From Pseudothauera hydrothermalis (GTDB lineage: Bacteria; Pseudomonadota; Gammaproteobacteria; Burkholderiales; Rhodocyclaceae), in contig NZ_CP029331.1 in assembly GCF_003345255.1 (NCBI RefSeq), positions 1,426,001-1,490,000 of the forward strand: a stretch of DNA of 64,000 nucleotides, given 5' to 3'. Positions 1-8,859 of the stretch are shown here, piece after piece. The translations under genes were made by a program, and so were the position numbers. Each line of letters starts with the position of its first letter. Position 1 is the first letter of the stretch. The notes beneath the pieces were generated by a model. It did no database searches. It was not told where the DNA came from and saw only the letters and a list, made by a program, of their open reading frames with translations.

Positions 1-171
1 AACGGCCGTCAGCAGAAGATCAATTTCAGCGATCTACGTTACAGTACCGGTCTTGCCTTTTCCTGGAGTTCGCCGATCGGTCCGTTGAAGTTCAGTTTGG
101 GTTTTCCGCTCAAGAAGGACAAAGACGACGAGGTGCAGCGGTTCCAGTTCCAGTTGGGCTCGGTATTCTGA
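1..171 (+). CDS. bamA: Outer membrane protein assembly factor BamA, C-terminal end (5' truncated)
   Basis: An open frame runs in from the left edge and stops at 169-171, giving the last 56 residues of the protein. They look like the final strands of an outer-membrane beta-barrel: alternating hydrophobic residues, the segment FSWSSPIGPLKFSLGFPL, and a terminal phenylalanine (QLGSVF), which is the C-terminal signature read by the BAM machinery. BamA itself is the barrel core of that machinery. The assignment rests on this barrel end plus the downstream order skp-lpxD-fabZ-lpxA-lpxB, which follows bamA in beta- and gammaproteobacteria. The POTRA domains lie outside the window. Confidence 0.85.
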   Translation, partial: NGRQQKINFSDLRYSTGLAFSWSSPIGPLKFSLGFPLKKDKDDEVQRFQFQLGSVF

Positions 172-207
172 TCAGGCCGCGGGGCCAGGTTTGTGTTGGA
201 GGCAGCA

Positions 208-711
208 GTGAAATTTCGTACCGTTTCCGTTCTCGCCGCAATGCTTTTGGGTTTTGCCGCGCAGGGCGCATTGGCCGAATCTAAGATCGGCTTTGTCAAC
301 TCGGACCGTGTCATGCGCGAAGCTGCGCCCGCGGTGCGCGCTCAGCAGCGTCTCGAAAAGGAGTTCGAACGCCGTGACCAGGAGCTGCAACGCATGGCGG
401 CGGATCTGCAGGCCATGCAAGAAGATCTCGAACGCAATGCGCTGACCATGGCCGAGGCCGATCGTCGTAACAAAGAGCGTGCGTTCAATGATCTCAATCG
501 CGACTTCCAGCGCAAACAGCGCGAGTTCCGCGAAGATCTCAATCAGCGCCGCAACGAGGAATTGGCCACCGTGCTGGATAAGGCCAACGCTGCGGTCAAA
601 CGGATCGCCGAGAGCGAAAATTACGACATCATTTTCCAGGAAGCGGTGTACGCCAATCCGCGCATCGATATCACCGACAAAGTGATCAAGGCGCTTGCCG
701 AAAGCAAGTAA
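208..711 (+). CDS. skp: Periplasmic chaperone Skp/OmpH family
   Basis: A 167-residue protein with a signal peptide (positively charged KFR, hydrophobic core, cleavage after ALA at about residue 23) followed by a long charged, coiled-coil-forming region (about residues 45-120, rich in E, R, Q and A). That is the architecture of Skp, the trimeric jellyfish-shaped holdase that carries unfolded outer-membrane proteins to BamA. I chose the GTG at 208 because a GGAGG-like site sits a few bases upstream and the signal peptide then begins MKFRTVS; an in-frame GTG at 193 would add five residues and lacks this spacing. It lies 36 bp after bamA and 14 bp before lpxD, clearly in the same operon. Confidence 0.9.
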   Translation: MKFRTVSVLAAMLLGFAAQGALAESKIGFVNSDRVMREAAPAVRAQQRLEKEFERRDQELQRMAADLQAMQEDLERNALTMAEADRRNKERAFNDLNRDFQRKQREFREDLNQRRNEELATVLDKANAAVKRIAESENYDIIFQEAVYANPRIDITDKVIKALAESK

Positions 712-725
712 ACGGGCAGGGGGCG

Positions 726-1748
726 ATGGTCCGTCTGGATGAACTGGTCGCCCGCTTTGGGGGCGAACTTCTCGGCGACCCCGCGGTGGTGGTGCGCCGG
801 GTCGCTACGCTGGAGCAGGCGGACGAAGGCGATCTGGCTTTTCTAGCCAATCCTCGGTACGCCGGGCGGTTGCGCGACTGCAAAGCTTCGGCGGTGATTT
901 TGGCACCGGATTCGTGCGCGCTGACCGATCTGCCGCGTATCGTGACCGCCGAGCCGTATGTGTATTTTGCCCGGGTCGCGCAGTTCTTCAGTCCGCCGGA
1001 GCGCCCTGCGCCGGGTGTGCATGAGACCGCGGTGGTCGACACTGCGGTGCCGGATTCGGTGAGTATCGGCGCGGGGGCTACGGTGGGCGCCGGTGTACGC
1101 CTGGGTCACAACGTGGTCATCGGTGCGGGCTGCCATATCGGTCGCGGTGTAGTCATCGGCGAAGGCACGCGGCTTTATGCCGGGGTCACGGTTTATCACG
1201 ATTGCGTGATCGGTAAGCGGTGTATTGTCCATGCCGGTGTGGTGATCGGTGCAGACGGTTTTGGTTTTGCCCGCGAACGCGACGGCCGCTGGATCAAGAT
1301 TCCGCAGACCGGACGGGTGATCGTCGGCGACGATGTCGAGATCGGCGCCAACACCACCATAGATCGCGGCGCGCTGGACGACACCGTGCTTGGCAATGGC
1401 GTCAAGCTGGATAACCAGATTCAAATCGCCCACAACGTGCGTATCGGTGAGCACACTGCGATTGCCGGGTGCGTAGGCATCGCCGGCAGCACCACGATTG
1501 GCGCACGCTGCATGATAGGCGGACAGGCCGGCATCATCGGCCATTTGGTGATCGCCGACGACGTGGTGGTATCGGCCGGCACGCTAGTGACCAAGTCCAT
1601 CCGCCGCGCTGGCGTCTATACCGGCAATCTGCCGGTGCAAACCCACCCCGACTGGGTCAAAAATTTTGCGCATTTGCGCCACCTGGATGACATGGCGGCT
1701 AGAATACGCGCCCTCGAAAAACGCCTGGATAAGGCAGATTCTGTCTGA
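726..1748 (+). CDS. lpxD: UDP-3-O-(3-hydroxyacyl)glucosamine N-acyltransferase LpxD
   Basis: A 340-residue protein, the usual LpxD length. LpxD adds the second 3-hydroxyacyl chain, from acyl-ACP, to UDP-3-O-acylglucosamine: the third step of lipid A synthesis in the cytoplasm. An N-terminal uridine-binding-type domain (about 1-100) is followed by many hexapeptide repeats (I-G-x-G-x-x pattern, about 105-290) that build a left-handed beta-helix. The segment [16 protein letters not shown] (about 230-245) carries the catalytic-type histidine. A short helical tail follows. Translation begins at ATG 726, 14 bp after skp, and fabZ starts 6 bp after the stop, so these genes are cotranscribed. Confidence 0.96.
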   Translation: MVRLDELVARFGGELLGDPAVVVRRVATLEQADEGDLAFLANPRYAGRLRDCKASAVILAPDSCALTDLPRIVTAEPYVYFARVAQFFSPPERPAPGVHETAVVDTAVPDSVSIGAGATVGAGVRLGHNVVIGAGCHIGRGVVIGEGTRLYAGVTVYHDCVIGKRCIVHAGVVIGADGFGFARERDGRWIKIPQTGRVIVGDDVEIGANTTIDRGALDDTVLGNGVKLDNQIQIAHNVRIGEHTAIAGCVGIAGSTTIGARCMIGGQAGIIGHLVIADDVVVSAGTLVTKSIRRAGVYTGNLPVQTHPDWVKNFAHLRHLDDMAARIRALEKRLDKADSV

Positions 1749-1754
1749 CACGCC

Positions 1755-2192
1755 ATGGATATCAACGAAATCCTGCAATACCTCCCGCATCGCTATCCCT
1801 TTTTGCTGGTGGATCGGGTGCTGGAGATCGAAGAAGGTAAACGCATCCTGGCGTTGAAAAACGTCACCATCAACGAACCCTTTTTTCCTGGCCACTTTCC
1901 CAATCACCCGGTGATGCCCGGTGTGCTGATCGTCGAGGCGATGGCGCAGGCCGCCGCCTTGCTGTCGTTCAAGACCATGGGTGTGAAGCCGGATGACAAC
2001 TCGGTGGTGCTGTTCGCTGGCATCGACAGCGTGCGTTTCAAACGCCAAGTGGTGCCGGGCGATCAGTTGTTGTTCGATGTCGAGATCCTGCAAGGGAAGC
2101 GCAACATCTACAAATACAAGGGGGTGGCGCGTGTGGGCGACCAAATCGCCACCGAGGCCGAACTGATGTGTGCGCTCAAGACCAAGTCATGA
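1755..2192 (+). CDS. fabZ: 3-hydroxyacyl-ACP dehydratase FabZ
   Basis: A 145-residue single hot-dog-fold protein. FabZ removes water from 3-hydroxyacyl-ACP in fatty-acid elongation and so competes with LpxA/LpxD for the same substrate. The family signature [21 protein letters not shown] spans about residues 48-68, with its His and Glu as the catalytic pair. [11 protein letters not shown] near the N-terminus is also typical. Its position between lpxD and lpxA is the classic arrangement. The last four bases (ATGA, 2189-2192) overlap the lpxA start, so the two are probably translationally coupled. Confidence 0.97.
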   Translation: MDINEILQYLPHRYPFLLVDRVLEIEEGKRILALKNVTINEPFFPGHFPNHPVMPGVLIVEAMAQAAALLSFKTMGVKPDDNSVVLFAGIDSVRFKRQVVPGDQLLFDVEILQGKRNIYKYKGVARVGDQIATEAELMCALKTKS

Positions 2193-2959
2193 TTCATCCC
2201 AGCGCAATCGTGCACCCCGGGGCCAAACTTGGCGAAAACGTCCATATCGGCCCGTACTCGATCATCGGCGAGCATGTCGAAATCGGCGACAACACCCGGA
2301 TCGGTCCGCATGTGGTCATTGAAGGTCACACCCGTATCGGTTGCGACAACGAAATCTTCCAGTTTTGTTCCATCGGTGCACCCCCGCAAGACAAGAAATA
2401 CGATGCGGAACCCACCCGGCTGGAAATCGGTGACCGCAACACCATCCGCGAATATTGCTCGTTCAACGTCGGCACCGCTCAGGACGCCGGTGTGACCCGC
2501 ATCGGCAACGACAATTGGATCATGGCCTACGTGCATGTTGCCCATGATTGCCAAGTGGGTAACCACACTATTTTTGCCAACAATGCCACGCTGGCTGGCC
2601 ATGTGCACGTGGGCGACTGGGCGATTCTTGGTGGCTTTACCGGCGTGCATCAATTCGTGCGCATCGGCGCGCACAGCTTTTGCGGCGTGGGCACTGTACT
2701 GCTGCAGGATTTACCCCCCTATGTCACGGTGTCGGGTAGTCCGGCGCAGCCGCACGGCATCAACAGCGAAGGGCTTAGGCGTCGCGGTTTTTCATCCGCA
2801 GGCATTATGGCTATCAAACGCGCCTATCGCACGCTGTACCGCAGCGGCCTCAAACTGGACGAGGCGCGCGATAAGATCGCCGAGATAGCGGCCGAGCACC
2901 AAGAAGTGGGAATTTTTCTCGATTTCATCGCCCACAGCGCGCGCGGCATCGTCCGTTAG
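2189..2959 (+). CDS. lpxA: UDP-N-acetylglucosamine acyltransferase LpxA
   Basis: A 256-residue hexapeptide-repeat acyltransferase catalysing the first committed step of lipid A synthesis: transfer of a 3-hydroxyacyl chain to the 3-OH of UDP-GlcNAc. The protein starts [18 protein letters not shown]. Its left-handed helix repeats cover about residues 5-190, and [13 protein letters not shown] (about 120-132) contains the catalytic histidine. An alpha-helical C-terminal domain follows. I chose ATG 2189, which overlaps the fabZ stop, over an upstream in-frame ATG at 2168, because LpxA proteins begin with this MIHPSA-type sequence. Confidence 0.97.
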   Translation: MIHPSAIVHPGAKLGENVHIGPYSIIGEHVEIGDNTRIGPHVVIEGHTRIGCDNEIFQFCSIGAPPQDKKYDAEPTRLEIGDRNTIREYCSFNVGTAQDAGVTRIGNDNWIMAYVHVAHDCQVGNHTIFANNATLAGHVHVGDWAILGGFTGVHQFVRIGAHSFCGVGTVLLQDLPPYVTVSGSPAQPHGINSEGLRRRGFSSAGIMAIKRAYRTLYRSGLKLDEARDKIAEIAAEHQEVGIFLDFIAHSARGIVR

Positions 2960-3009
2960 GACTGCGCCGCTGCGCTGCGCGGATGTCCTGCTCGTTACGC
3001 CGACCTCAC

Positions 3010-4182
3010 ATGCCCATCCGAATCGCCATGGTTGCCGGGGAAGCCTCCGGGGATCTGCTTGCCAGCCATTTGATCCGCGCCATCCGTGGTCATCTGCCCG
3101 ATGCCCAGTTCTTTGGCATCGGCGGTCCCAAAATGCAGGCCGAAGGCTTCGAGCTGCTGTGGCCTTGTGAGCTGCTTGCGGTGCATGGCTATGTCGACGC
3201 GCTCAAGCGATACCGCGAACTGTCGGGCCTACGCAAATCCTTGCTTGCGCGCATTCGTCGCGAGCGGCCGGACGCCTTCATCGGGGTCGACGCGCCGGAT
3301 TTCAACCTGTGGCTGGAAGGTAAGGTGAAAGCTGCCGGCATGCCGGCGATCCACTTCGTCAGCCCGTCGATCTGGGCTTGGCGGGGCGGGCGGATTCGTA
3401 AAATCGCGCGCTCGGTATCGCACATGCTGTGCCTGTTTCCTTTTGAGCCGCCGCTCTATGAAAAAGCCGGCGTGCCGGTGACTTATGTCGGCCACCCGCT
3501 GGCCGATGTCTTGCCGCTTGCGCCCAACCGGCTGCAGGCCCGGGAAACTTTGAATCTGCGCGAGGACGCTACGGTGCTGGCCATGCTGCCGGGCAGCCGA
3601 CAGTCCGAAGTGCGCAATCTTGCCGACATCTTTATTGCCACCGCGCGCCTGCTGCACCAGCGTCGGCCCGAACTGCTCTTTCTGGTGCCGCTGACCACCC
3701 GGGAGACGCGGCAGTTGTTCGACGAAGCGATCTACCGCAACCAGGCCGCCGATCTGCCGATCCGCATGCTGTACGGCCATGCGGTCGATGCCATGACTGC
3801 CGCGGACGCGGTGCTCGTGGCCAGCGGCACCGCCAGCCTGGAAGCCGCGTTGATCAAGAGGCCGATGGTGATTACTTACCGCATGGGCAAGTGGCAGTAC
3901 CGTTTGATGAAGCGGCTGGCCTATTTGCCCTGGGTGGGTTTGCCCAACATCTTGTGCCAGGATTCGCTGGTGCCCGAGCTGCTGCAGGACGACGCCACGC
4001 CGCAGAGGCTGGCCGAGGCACTGGAGCGCTGGCTGAACGACCCGACGGCCTGCCAGGCACTGGCCGAACGCTTCACCGCGCTGCATCACAGTCTGCGCCA
4101 AGGTACCGCCGACAAGGCTGCCGGCGCGATCCTGCCCTACTTGGTCGGAGCCGAAGAATGCAGGCTGCGCGCGGTCTGCTGA
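3010..4182 (+). CDS. lpxB: Lipid-A-disaccharide synthase LpxB
   Basis: A 390-residue GT-B-type glycosyltransferase that joins UDP-2,3-diacylglucosamine to lipid X to make the lipid A disaccharide at the inner face of the cytoplasmic membrane. Family motifs seen: [16 protein letters not shown] near the N-terminus, [12 protein letters not shown] (about 120-130), LPGSRQSEV (about 195) and [11 protein letters not shown] (about 275-285). An in-frame ATG at 2983 would add nine residues not expected in the family, so I used ATG 3010. The 3' end overlaps rnhB by 25 bp. A 50 bp gap separates it from lpxA. Confidence 0.95.
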   Translation: MPIRIAMVAGEASGDLLASHLIRAIRGHLPDAQFFGIGGPKMQAEGFELLWPCELLAVHGYVDALKRYRELSGLRKSLLARIRRERPDAFIGVDAPDFNLWLEGKVKAAGMPAIHFVSPSIWAWRGGRIRKIARSVSHMLCLFPFEPPLYEKAGVPVTYVGHPLADVLPLAPNRLQARETLNLREDATVLAMLPGSRQSEVRNLADIFIATARLLHQRRPELLFLVPLTTRETRQLFDEAIYRNQAADLPIRMLYGHAVDAMTAADAVLVASGTASLEAALIKRPMVITYRMGKWQYRLMKRLAYLPWVGLPNILCQDSLVPELLQDDATPQRLAEALERWLNDPTACQALAERFTALHHSLRQGTADKAAGAILPYLVGAEECRLRAVC

Positions 4183-4766
4183 TCTGCGGCGTGGACGAGG
4201 CCGGTCGCGGCCCGCTGTGTGGCCCAGTGGTCGCCGCCGCGGTGATTCTCGATCCGGCGCGGCCGATCGCTGGCCTGGCCGATTCCAAGAAGCTCAGCGA
4301 GAAGGTGCGTGCGCAACTTGCGCCTCTGATCCGCGAGCGGGCGCTGGCCTGGGCGGTGGCCGAGGCCAGCGTCGAGGAAATCGACCGGCTGAACATCCTG
4401 CACGCTAGCCTGCTGGCGATGCGGCGTGCAGTCGAAGCGCTGCCCAAGGTGCCTGACGAGGTGCTGGTCGACGGCAACCGCTGCCCGCCACTGAACCTGC
4501 CGGTGCGCGCCATCGTCAAGGGCGATGCGCGCGAGCCGGCGATCTCTGCCGCGTCCATCCTTGCCAAAACCGCACGCGATGCGGCCATGGTGGCGTTGGA
4601 CGCCGAGTTTCCGCACTATGGACTGGCCCAACACAAAGGTTATCCCACGGCTGGGCACCTGGCGGCCATCCGTCGCTACGGGGTGGCGCCCTTTTACCGA
4701 CGCAGTTTCGCCCCGGTGCGCGCGATCCTAGAAAACCCGCCGCTGTGGGGCGAGGAGGGCTGGTAA
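4158..4766 (+). CDS. rnhB: Ribonuclease HII
   Basis: A 202-residue protein that cleaves RNA in RNA/DNA hybrids and removes single ribonucleotides from DNA. The motif [19 protein letters not shown] near the N-terminus contains the first two acidic metal ligands and the conserved glycines; DSKKLSE (about 45-50) and the later VDG and SILAKTARD segments are also typical. ATG 4158 lies inside the end of lpxB; this start gives a normal-length RNase HII. lpxB-rnhB is a standard pairing. The stop TAA shares one base with the next start (TAATG). Confidence 0.96.
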   Translation: MQAARGLLICGVDEAGRGPLCGPVVAAAVILDPARPIAGLADSKKLSEKVRAQLAPLIRERALAWAVAEASVEEIDRLNILHASLLAMRRAVEALPKVPDEVLVDGNRCPPLNLPVRAIVKGDAREPAISAASILAKTARDAAMVALDAEFPHYGLAQHKGYPTAGHLAAIRRYGVAPFYRRSFAPVRAILENPPLWGEEGW

Positions 4767-5221
4767 TGACCGTGCACCATTTGATGTTGTTTTTTCATGT
4801 CTTGGGCGTGGCCGTGTGGGTCGGCGGCATGGCTTTCGCTTGGGGCTGCCTGCGGCCGGCGGCAAAGCAGTTACCGCCTGCGCAGCGCCTGCCTCTGTGG
4901 GCGGCCAGCTTCTCACGTTTCTTTCCGCTGGTCTGGGCTGCGGTGGCGCTGATCACGCTGTCGGGCATCTTCATGCTGCTGGAAACCGGTTTCGCGCGCG
5001 CGCCGCGCGCTTGGCATGCGATGCTGCTCACCGGCGCGGTGATGATCGGGGTATTTGCCAGCATCTGGTTCGGACCCTGGGCGCGCTTGCAGCGTGCGGT
5101 GCGTGTGGAGGACTGGGCCAGCGCTGCGGTGGCGCTCAACGCCATCGGTCAACGGGTGGCCTTCAACCTGGCGCTGGGCGTGGTGACCATTGCGGTGGCC
5201 ACGCTCGGTCTTGCGCTGTGA
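4766..5221 (+). CDS. CopD-family-like integral membrane protein
   Basis: A 151-residue protein with about four hydrophobic spans and no signal peptidase site: roughly residues 5-27 (with HVLGVAVWVGGMAFAWG), 50-72, 82-104 and 128-150. The His near the start of the first helix and the WVGGM motif recall CopD-like/DUF2269-type membrane proteins, some of which bind heme or copper. Whether this one does is not visible here. Start and stop overlap both neighbours by one and four bases, so it is translated as part of the lpx operon. The functional link is unknown. Confidence 0.7.
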   Translation: MTVHHLMLFFHVLGVAVWVGGMAFAWGCLRPAAKQLPPAQRLPLWAASFSRFFPLVWAAVALITLSGIFMLLETGFARAPRAWHAMLLTGAVMIGVFASIWFGPWARLQRAVRVEDWASAAVALNAIGQRVAFNLALGVVTIAVATLGLAL

Positions 5222-6003
5222 AAACGATCCACTCGCGCGACAATCCCACCGTCCGTCGCCTGCACGCCTTGGCTGGCTCGGCGCGGGAGCGCCGCAAATA
5301 TGGCCAAACCCTGCTCGACGGCGCCCATCTGCTGGCGGCTGCGCGCCAGGCCCGCTGGCCACTCAAGGAGTTGGTGGTCAGTGACCACGGACTGGCGCAG
5401 GCGGAAATCGTGAAATTGCTCGACGATGCAGCGGACGCGCCGATCCTGCATCTACCCGATCGGCTGTTCGCATACGTCAGTCCGGTCGACAGCCCTTCCG
5501 GCGTGCTCGCGGTGATCGATCTACCGGCGCCGCCGCCGGTCAAGCCTTTGCGTGACACCGTGGTGCTGCTCGATGGCGTTCAGGATACCGGCAATCTCGG
5601 CACCATCCTGCGCACCGCGGCGGCGGCCGGGGTAGGTGATGTGTTATTGACCCGCGGTTGCGCACAGGCGTGGTCGCCTCGCGTGCTACGCGCCGGCATG
5701 GGCGCGCATTTCGTGCTGCGCGTCCATGAGGCTGTAGATGTCGGTGCGCGTCTGGCCGGTTTTTGTGGTCCACGGATTGCCACGGCACTCACCGCCGGGG
5801 CGCGGAGTCTGTACGAGGTCGATCTGACCGGTCCGGTAGCGTGGTTGTTCGGCGCGGAAGGACAGGGGCTTTCCCCCGAAGTGGCCGCGCTGGCCAGTCT
5901 AACGGTGACGATTCCGATGCAGGGCATGATCGAGTCGCTCAATGTCGGGGCGGCCGCAGCAGTCTGCCTGTTCGAGCAATTGCGGCAACAGCGGTGCCGC
6001 TGA
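5218..6003 (+). CDS. TrmH (SpoU)-family RNA methyltransferase
   Basis: A 261-residue protein with a small N-terminal substrate-binding domain (about 1-95) and a SPOUT knot domain. The three SpoU motifs are visible: LLDGVQDTGNLGTILRTA (about 120-137) with the catalytic-type Asn and Arg, WLFGAEGQGLSPEV (about 210-223), and IPMQGMIESLNVGAAAAV (about 230-247). It should 2'-O-methylate a ribose in rRNA or tRNA using SAM; the target base cannot be told from sequence. Start is GTG 5218, overlapping the previous stop (GTGA). This appears to be the last gene of the operon that begins upstream of bamA. Confidence 0.9.
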   Translation: MKTIHSRDNPTVRRLHALAGSARERRKYGQTLLDGAHLLAAARQARWPLKELVVSDHGLAQAEIVKLLDDAADAPILHLPDRLFAYVSPVDSPSGVLAVIDLPAPPPVKPLRDTVVLLDGVQDTGNLGTILRTAAAAGVGDVLLTRGCAQAWSPRVLRAGMGAHFVLRVHEAVDVGARLAGFCGPRIATALTAGARSLYEVDLTGPVAWLFGAEGQGLSPEVAALASLTVTIPMQGMIESLNVGAAAAVCLFEQLRQQRCR

Positions 6004-6019
6004 TCGGGCGCACCGTCCA

Positions 6020-6037
6020 TTGACAGTGTATTGACAG
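6020..6037 (+). promoter_or_regulatory. Tandem TTGACAG repeats, possible promoter -35 region
   Basis: The heptamer TTGACAG occurs twice, at 6020-6026 and 6031-6037, in the 154 bp gap between the RNA methyltransferase and the next gene. TTGACA matches the sigma-70 -35 consensus, but no convincing -10 box is found 16-18 bp downstream of either copy. It may be a promoter or a chance repeat. Confidence 0.25.
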
Positions 6038-6157
6038 CGACTGGCGCGGGCGCAACACTCGCGCCTTGAAGCCCCATGGAGGTTGAGCATCCAACCCGCA
6101 CTACGACAAGGAGCGCGACGACAAACTCAGACCAACCTTCCACACCGAGGAGACAAC

Positions 6158-6655
6158 ATGACCGCGATTTTTGCCAAGACCCGCAAAGGGCAGGAAGAAA
6201 TCGAACATCGCAGCGCCGGATTGAGTCCGCGCGCGCGCAGGCTGCTGATTCTGTTCGACGGCAAGCGCCCCGTGGATGAGGTACGCGCGCTGATGCCCGA
6301 CCCGCAACTGGATGAGACGCTGGCGCTGCTGCTTCAAGATGGCTTTATCGAACAGATCGGCGGCGCGACTGCCACGCCCGCCGCGCCCCCCGACGGGGGC
6401 GATGCCACCGTTCAAGTGCCGGCCAAGCCGGTCGATCCCAAGCAACTGGAGATGGCCCGTAACTTCATGCTCAACTCGTTACGGACCTTCAACGGTCCCT
6501 ACGGCAACATCGATCTGATGACTCGCATCAATGACAGCCGCAGCGCAAGCGAACTCCACGCCTTGGTCGATGACTGGTTCGAGTCGATTTCATTGACCAA
6601 GATGGGCAAAATGCGCGCGGTGGAGCTCAAGGGTAAGCTGCTGGCCGTGCTCTGA
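6158..6655 (+). CDS. Conserved-looking hypothetical protein with winged-helix-like N-terminus
   Basis: A 165-residue soluble protein that I do not recognise as a named family. The first 65 residues look like a small helical/winged-helix domain (SPRARRLLILFDGKRPVDEV, then LDETLALLLQDGFIE). A low-complexity Ala/Pro/Gly linker (about 66-85) follows, then a second helical domain (about 90-165) containing RNFMLNSLRTFNGPYG. ATG 6158 has a GGAG site seven bases upstream (GAGGAGACAACATG), which fixes the start. It is followed by the convergent NnrS-like gene. No catalytic motif is visible. Confidence 0.75.
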   Translation: MTAIFAKTRKGQEEIEHRSAGLSPRARRLLILFDGKRPVDEVRALMPDPQLDETLALLLQDGFIEQIGGATATPAAPPDGGDATVQVPAKPVDPKQLEMARNFMLNSLRTFNGPYGNIDLMTRINDSRSASELHALVDDWFESISLTKMGKMRAVELKGKLLAVL

Positions 6656-6739
6656 GGCGTTGCACGCAAAGCGTGATCGACCGCCAGCGGCCGGGTTGCG
6701 AATGGAATGGCCGCGGCAAAGTCGGCGATTGCGATGCGC

Positions 6740-8017
6740 TCAGTGATGAGCGAGCAGGGTTCGGCGCCAGCGCATGGCGGTAGCCGCCAGATTGATCAGC
6801 AGCCAGGCAAACTCTGCCATCAGCATGGCGCCCGCCAGCCGTCCCGCCCAGGCATCGCCCGAGGTGGCCAGCAGCAAAACGGGTAAGGTGGCCGCATGCA
6901 GCAGCAACTGCCGGCGAACCGGTGGATCGGGTAGCAGCTTTTTCATGTTGGGCGCTTTGATCCGGGCCTGGGTCAGATGCAACCAGGCGAGGAAGGGGAC
7001 GATTTTGTAAAGCATGGCGCTGATGGCGCTGACAAACCCGCCGTGCAGCACCAGTATCCCGGCAGCCAGAGACCAGCCGTCCTGTTCCAGCCAGACGGCT
7101 AACATGGCACATGCCACGCCTGCCAGCGTGCTCAGCATCGACCATTGCAAGGTGCGGAAACTGGCGTCCGGCTGCGGGCGACGGGTGCGACGCAGCACCA
7201 ACAGGGTGGCGAGCGCAAAGCACACCGCCAGTGCAGCGGCCAAGGCGGCAAGCGTGTCCTGCGGCAGCGTTGGCGCCTCAGCCGAATGTGCCAGGGTCAG
7301 GCCGCTCCAACCGGCCAGCACCGCACAAACCAGCGGCGCCCAGATGCGGGTCAACCAGCCGGGGTAGTTGGGGGTGATCTGAAACATTGGAACCACCACC
7401 CAACTGGTGGCCGCCATCAGCACGCCGCCCCAGCCCAACCAGCCCCAGCCGACATGCAGATTGGCCAGTTGCGCCAGCGGTAACCCTATACCGCGCGACA
7501 GGGCCAGAACCAACAGCACACCGAGTGCCGCGGTGACCGCCAGGCCGATGAGTGCGAAGCGCAGATCGCGGGCGGTGGTTTGCCCGGCGGCGCCATGCCG
7601 CAGGCCAAGGGCTGCGGCAGCCAAAAAAATCAGCACGCCCAGGCCCAACAGTCCGCCACCGGTTTGCATCAGCGTCGGCTGGCCGTCGCCCAACCCCCAC
7701 GCGAGCGCGGCTGCGCCGCTACTGACCAGAAGATGCACGCCGGCTGACAAAGCCCTAATGGCCGGTAAGTGAGCGCCGGCCACGACCGGAAGAATCTGCA
7801 TCAGGGCGCCCAGCATGACCAACAGCATGAAGCCGACAGTGATCAGATGGGTGAGTGCCAGCGCGCCCGGCGTCCAGCGCGAGACCAGTGAGGCGGGCTG
7901 CAACAGCAGATAAACCCCGGCGGCCAGGCCAAACAGTGCGGCAGTGAGGAAAAACGAAAGCGGAACGTAAAAAGGCGGGGTGGCCTCATAGCTCAGGGGC
8001 AGTCGAGCGGCGCTCAT
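6740..8017 (-). CDS. NnrS-like / heme-copper-oxidase-subunit-I-like membrane protein
   Basis: A 425-residue integral membrane protein with about 12 hydrophobic spans. Histidines sit in membrane segments: ALTHLITVGFML (about 55-66), LHVGWGWLGWGG (about 188-199) and VLHGGFVSAISAMLYK (about 320-335). This pattern resembles NnrS and the single-subunit oxidase-like proteins found next to nitric-oxide-responsive genes in denitrifying betaproteobacteria. NnrS-type proteins bind heme and copper and protect against NO-related damage; that function is an inference here. It is the last gene of a three-gene operon; its ATG overlaps the DUF2249 stop (ATGA, 8014-8017). Confidence 0.75.
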   Translation of the reverse strand: MSAARLPLSYEATPPFYVPLSFFLTAALFGLAAGVYLLLQPASLVSRWTPGALALTHLITVGFMLLVMLGALMQILPVVAGAHLPAIRALSAGVHLLVSSGAAALAWGLGDGQPTLMQTGGGLLGLGVLIFLAAAALGLRHGAAGQTTARDLRFALIGLAVTAALGVLLVLALSRGIGLPLAQLANLHVGWGWLGWGGVLMAATSWVVVPMFQITPNYPGWLTRIWAPLVCAVLAGWSGLTLAHSAEAPTLPQDTLAALAAALAVCFALATLLVLRRTRRPQPDASFRTLQWSMLSTLAGVACAMLAVWLEQDGWSLAAGILVLHGGFVSAISAMLYKIVPFLAWLHLTQARIKAPNMKKLLPDPPVRRQLLLHAATLPVLLLATSGDAWAGRLAGAMLMAEFAWLLINLAATAMRWRRTLLAHH

Positions 8018-8229
8018 AGCCCACCGATGCGCACTTTCACCGCGTCCTCGCCCACCTCGTATTCATAGCGCGTCCCATCGCGTTCGAGAATGCGCAGCAG
8101 CGGCCAGGGTATGCGGTCGAGTAACAGGGTCAGGGTTTCGCCGGCCGGCAGGTCGGCCAGCGCCGCCATCGCCAGTTCGAAAGGCTCGGGCGGTTCCAGG
8201 CCGCGGGCGTCGATCAAAGTGTCGCTCAT
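8014..8229 (-). CDS. DUF2249 domain protein (TusA-like fold)
   Basis: A 71-residue protein beginning MSDTLIDARGLEPPEPFELAMAAL, matching the DUF2249 pattern: D-x-R-x-L-x-P-P-E-P-x, then a leucine-rich helix and a short beta strand with RYEYEV. DUF2249 is related in fold to the TusA sulfur carriers but here lacks the TusA cysteine (no Cys in the protein). DUF2249 proteins often accompany hemerythrins and NO-response genes, as here. It overlaps the hemerythrin stop and the NnrS-like start by four bases each, so all three are translationally coupled. Confidence 0.85.
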   Translation of the reverse strand: MSDTLIDARGLEPPEPFELAMAALADLPAGETLTLLLDRIPWPLLRILERDGTRYEYEVGEDAVKVRIGGL

Positions 8230-8693
8230 GCTGGCGTTGAATGCTGTTGTGCCGTGGAAAGTTCGCGACCGATGGCTGCGGCCAGGGCTTCTCGTTGTGA
8301 ATTCAGGCGCTGGTCACACATCGGGTAAAGGATGTTTTCTTCTTTCATGTTGTGCTGCTGCATCATGATCAGCAGGGTTTCGGCCTCACCGGCGTACTCG
8401 TCGGCGTCCCGCGCGTCGATGGCTTGCGCCAGCCGGGCGAGTGCCGCACGCAGTTCGCGGTGTTCTTCGCGCATGACCAGGGTGGGGCCGTGCGTCATAC
8501 CGGTGGCCTGTTCGAACTGTGGGAAAAGGATGGATTCTTCGGCATCGAAATGGGCATTCAAGGCGGATGAGAAGCGCTCCAGCGCGGCGCGCGCTCTATC
8601 CCATTGGCCGCATCCCACATGCTGCTCCGCACAGGCAAAGACTTGGTCACACTGGCGGTGGTCATGGGTCATCAGATCGGTGAGCGAGTTCAT
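8226..8693 (-). CDS. Hemerythrin HHE-domain protein
   Basis: A 155-residue four-helix protein carrying the diiron ligand set of hemerythrin-like proteins: HDHRQCD near residue 10, NAHFDAEESILFPQFE (about 47-62), MREEHREL (about 75-82) and QQHNMKEENILYPMCD (about 112-127). Such proteins bind O2 or NO, or repair iron centres after nitrosative stress (the YtfE/RIC type). I cannot tell which, since the cysteine-containing N-terminal ScdA domain of RIC is absent. First gene of the hemerythrin-DUF2249-NnrS-like operon, about 58 bp downstream of an FNR-type box. Confidence 0.9.
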   Translation of the reverse strand: MNSLTDLMTHDHRQCDQVFACAEQHVGCGQWDRARAALERFSSALNAHFDAEESILFPQFEQATGMTHGPTLVMREEHRELRAALARLAQAIDARDADEYAGEAETLLIMMQQHNMKEENILYPMCDQRLNSQREALAAAIGRELSTAQQHSTPA

Positions 8694-8750
8694 TGTGGTG
8701 GGTCTCCGGTTGGGGTGTAGTGGATTGTCCGATTTGCCGCAGCGTCGGCC

Positions 8751-8764
8751 TTGATCTGTGTCAA
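8751..8764. promoter_or_regulatory. FNR/Anr/Dnr-type binding site
   Basis: TTGATCTGTGTCAA matches the FNR/Dnr consensus TTGAT-N4-ATCAA at 9 of 10 fixed positions. It lies between the divergent hemerythrin operon (start 8693) and the MFS gene (start 8860). If it acts at the usual -41.5 position on the leftward operon, transcription would start near 8716, and a -10-like GACAAT is found on the minus strand at 8724-8729, consistent with activation of the hemerythrin operon under low oxygen or NO. Regulation of the MFS gene is possible but no matching -10 is seen. Confidence 0.7.
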
Positions 8765-8859
8765 GCTGGCAAGGTGGGTGCGAGTCGGATTTTCAAAGTT
8801 TCTGCGCTTGCCCCAATGTGGTGCACAATCAGGCTCTCCCAAAAATCAGGGAAGGTTCA

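Noticed and set aside
3891-4157. Long upstream extension of the rnhB reading frame
   Set aside because: It overlaps the conserved end of lpxB in another frame, and RNase HII of normal length begins at 4158.
4816-5217. Upstream extension of the RNA methyltransferase frame
   Set aside because: It is a shadow of the CopD-like gene; composition is Arg/Gly-rich and not protein-like.
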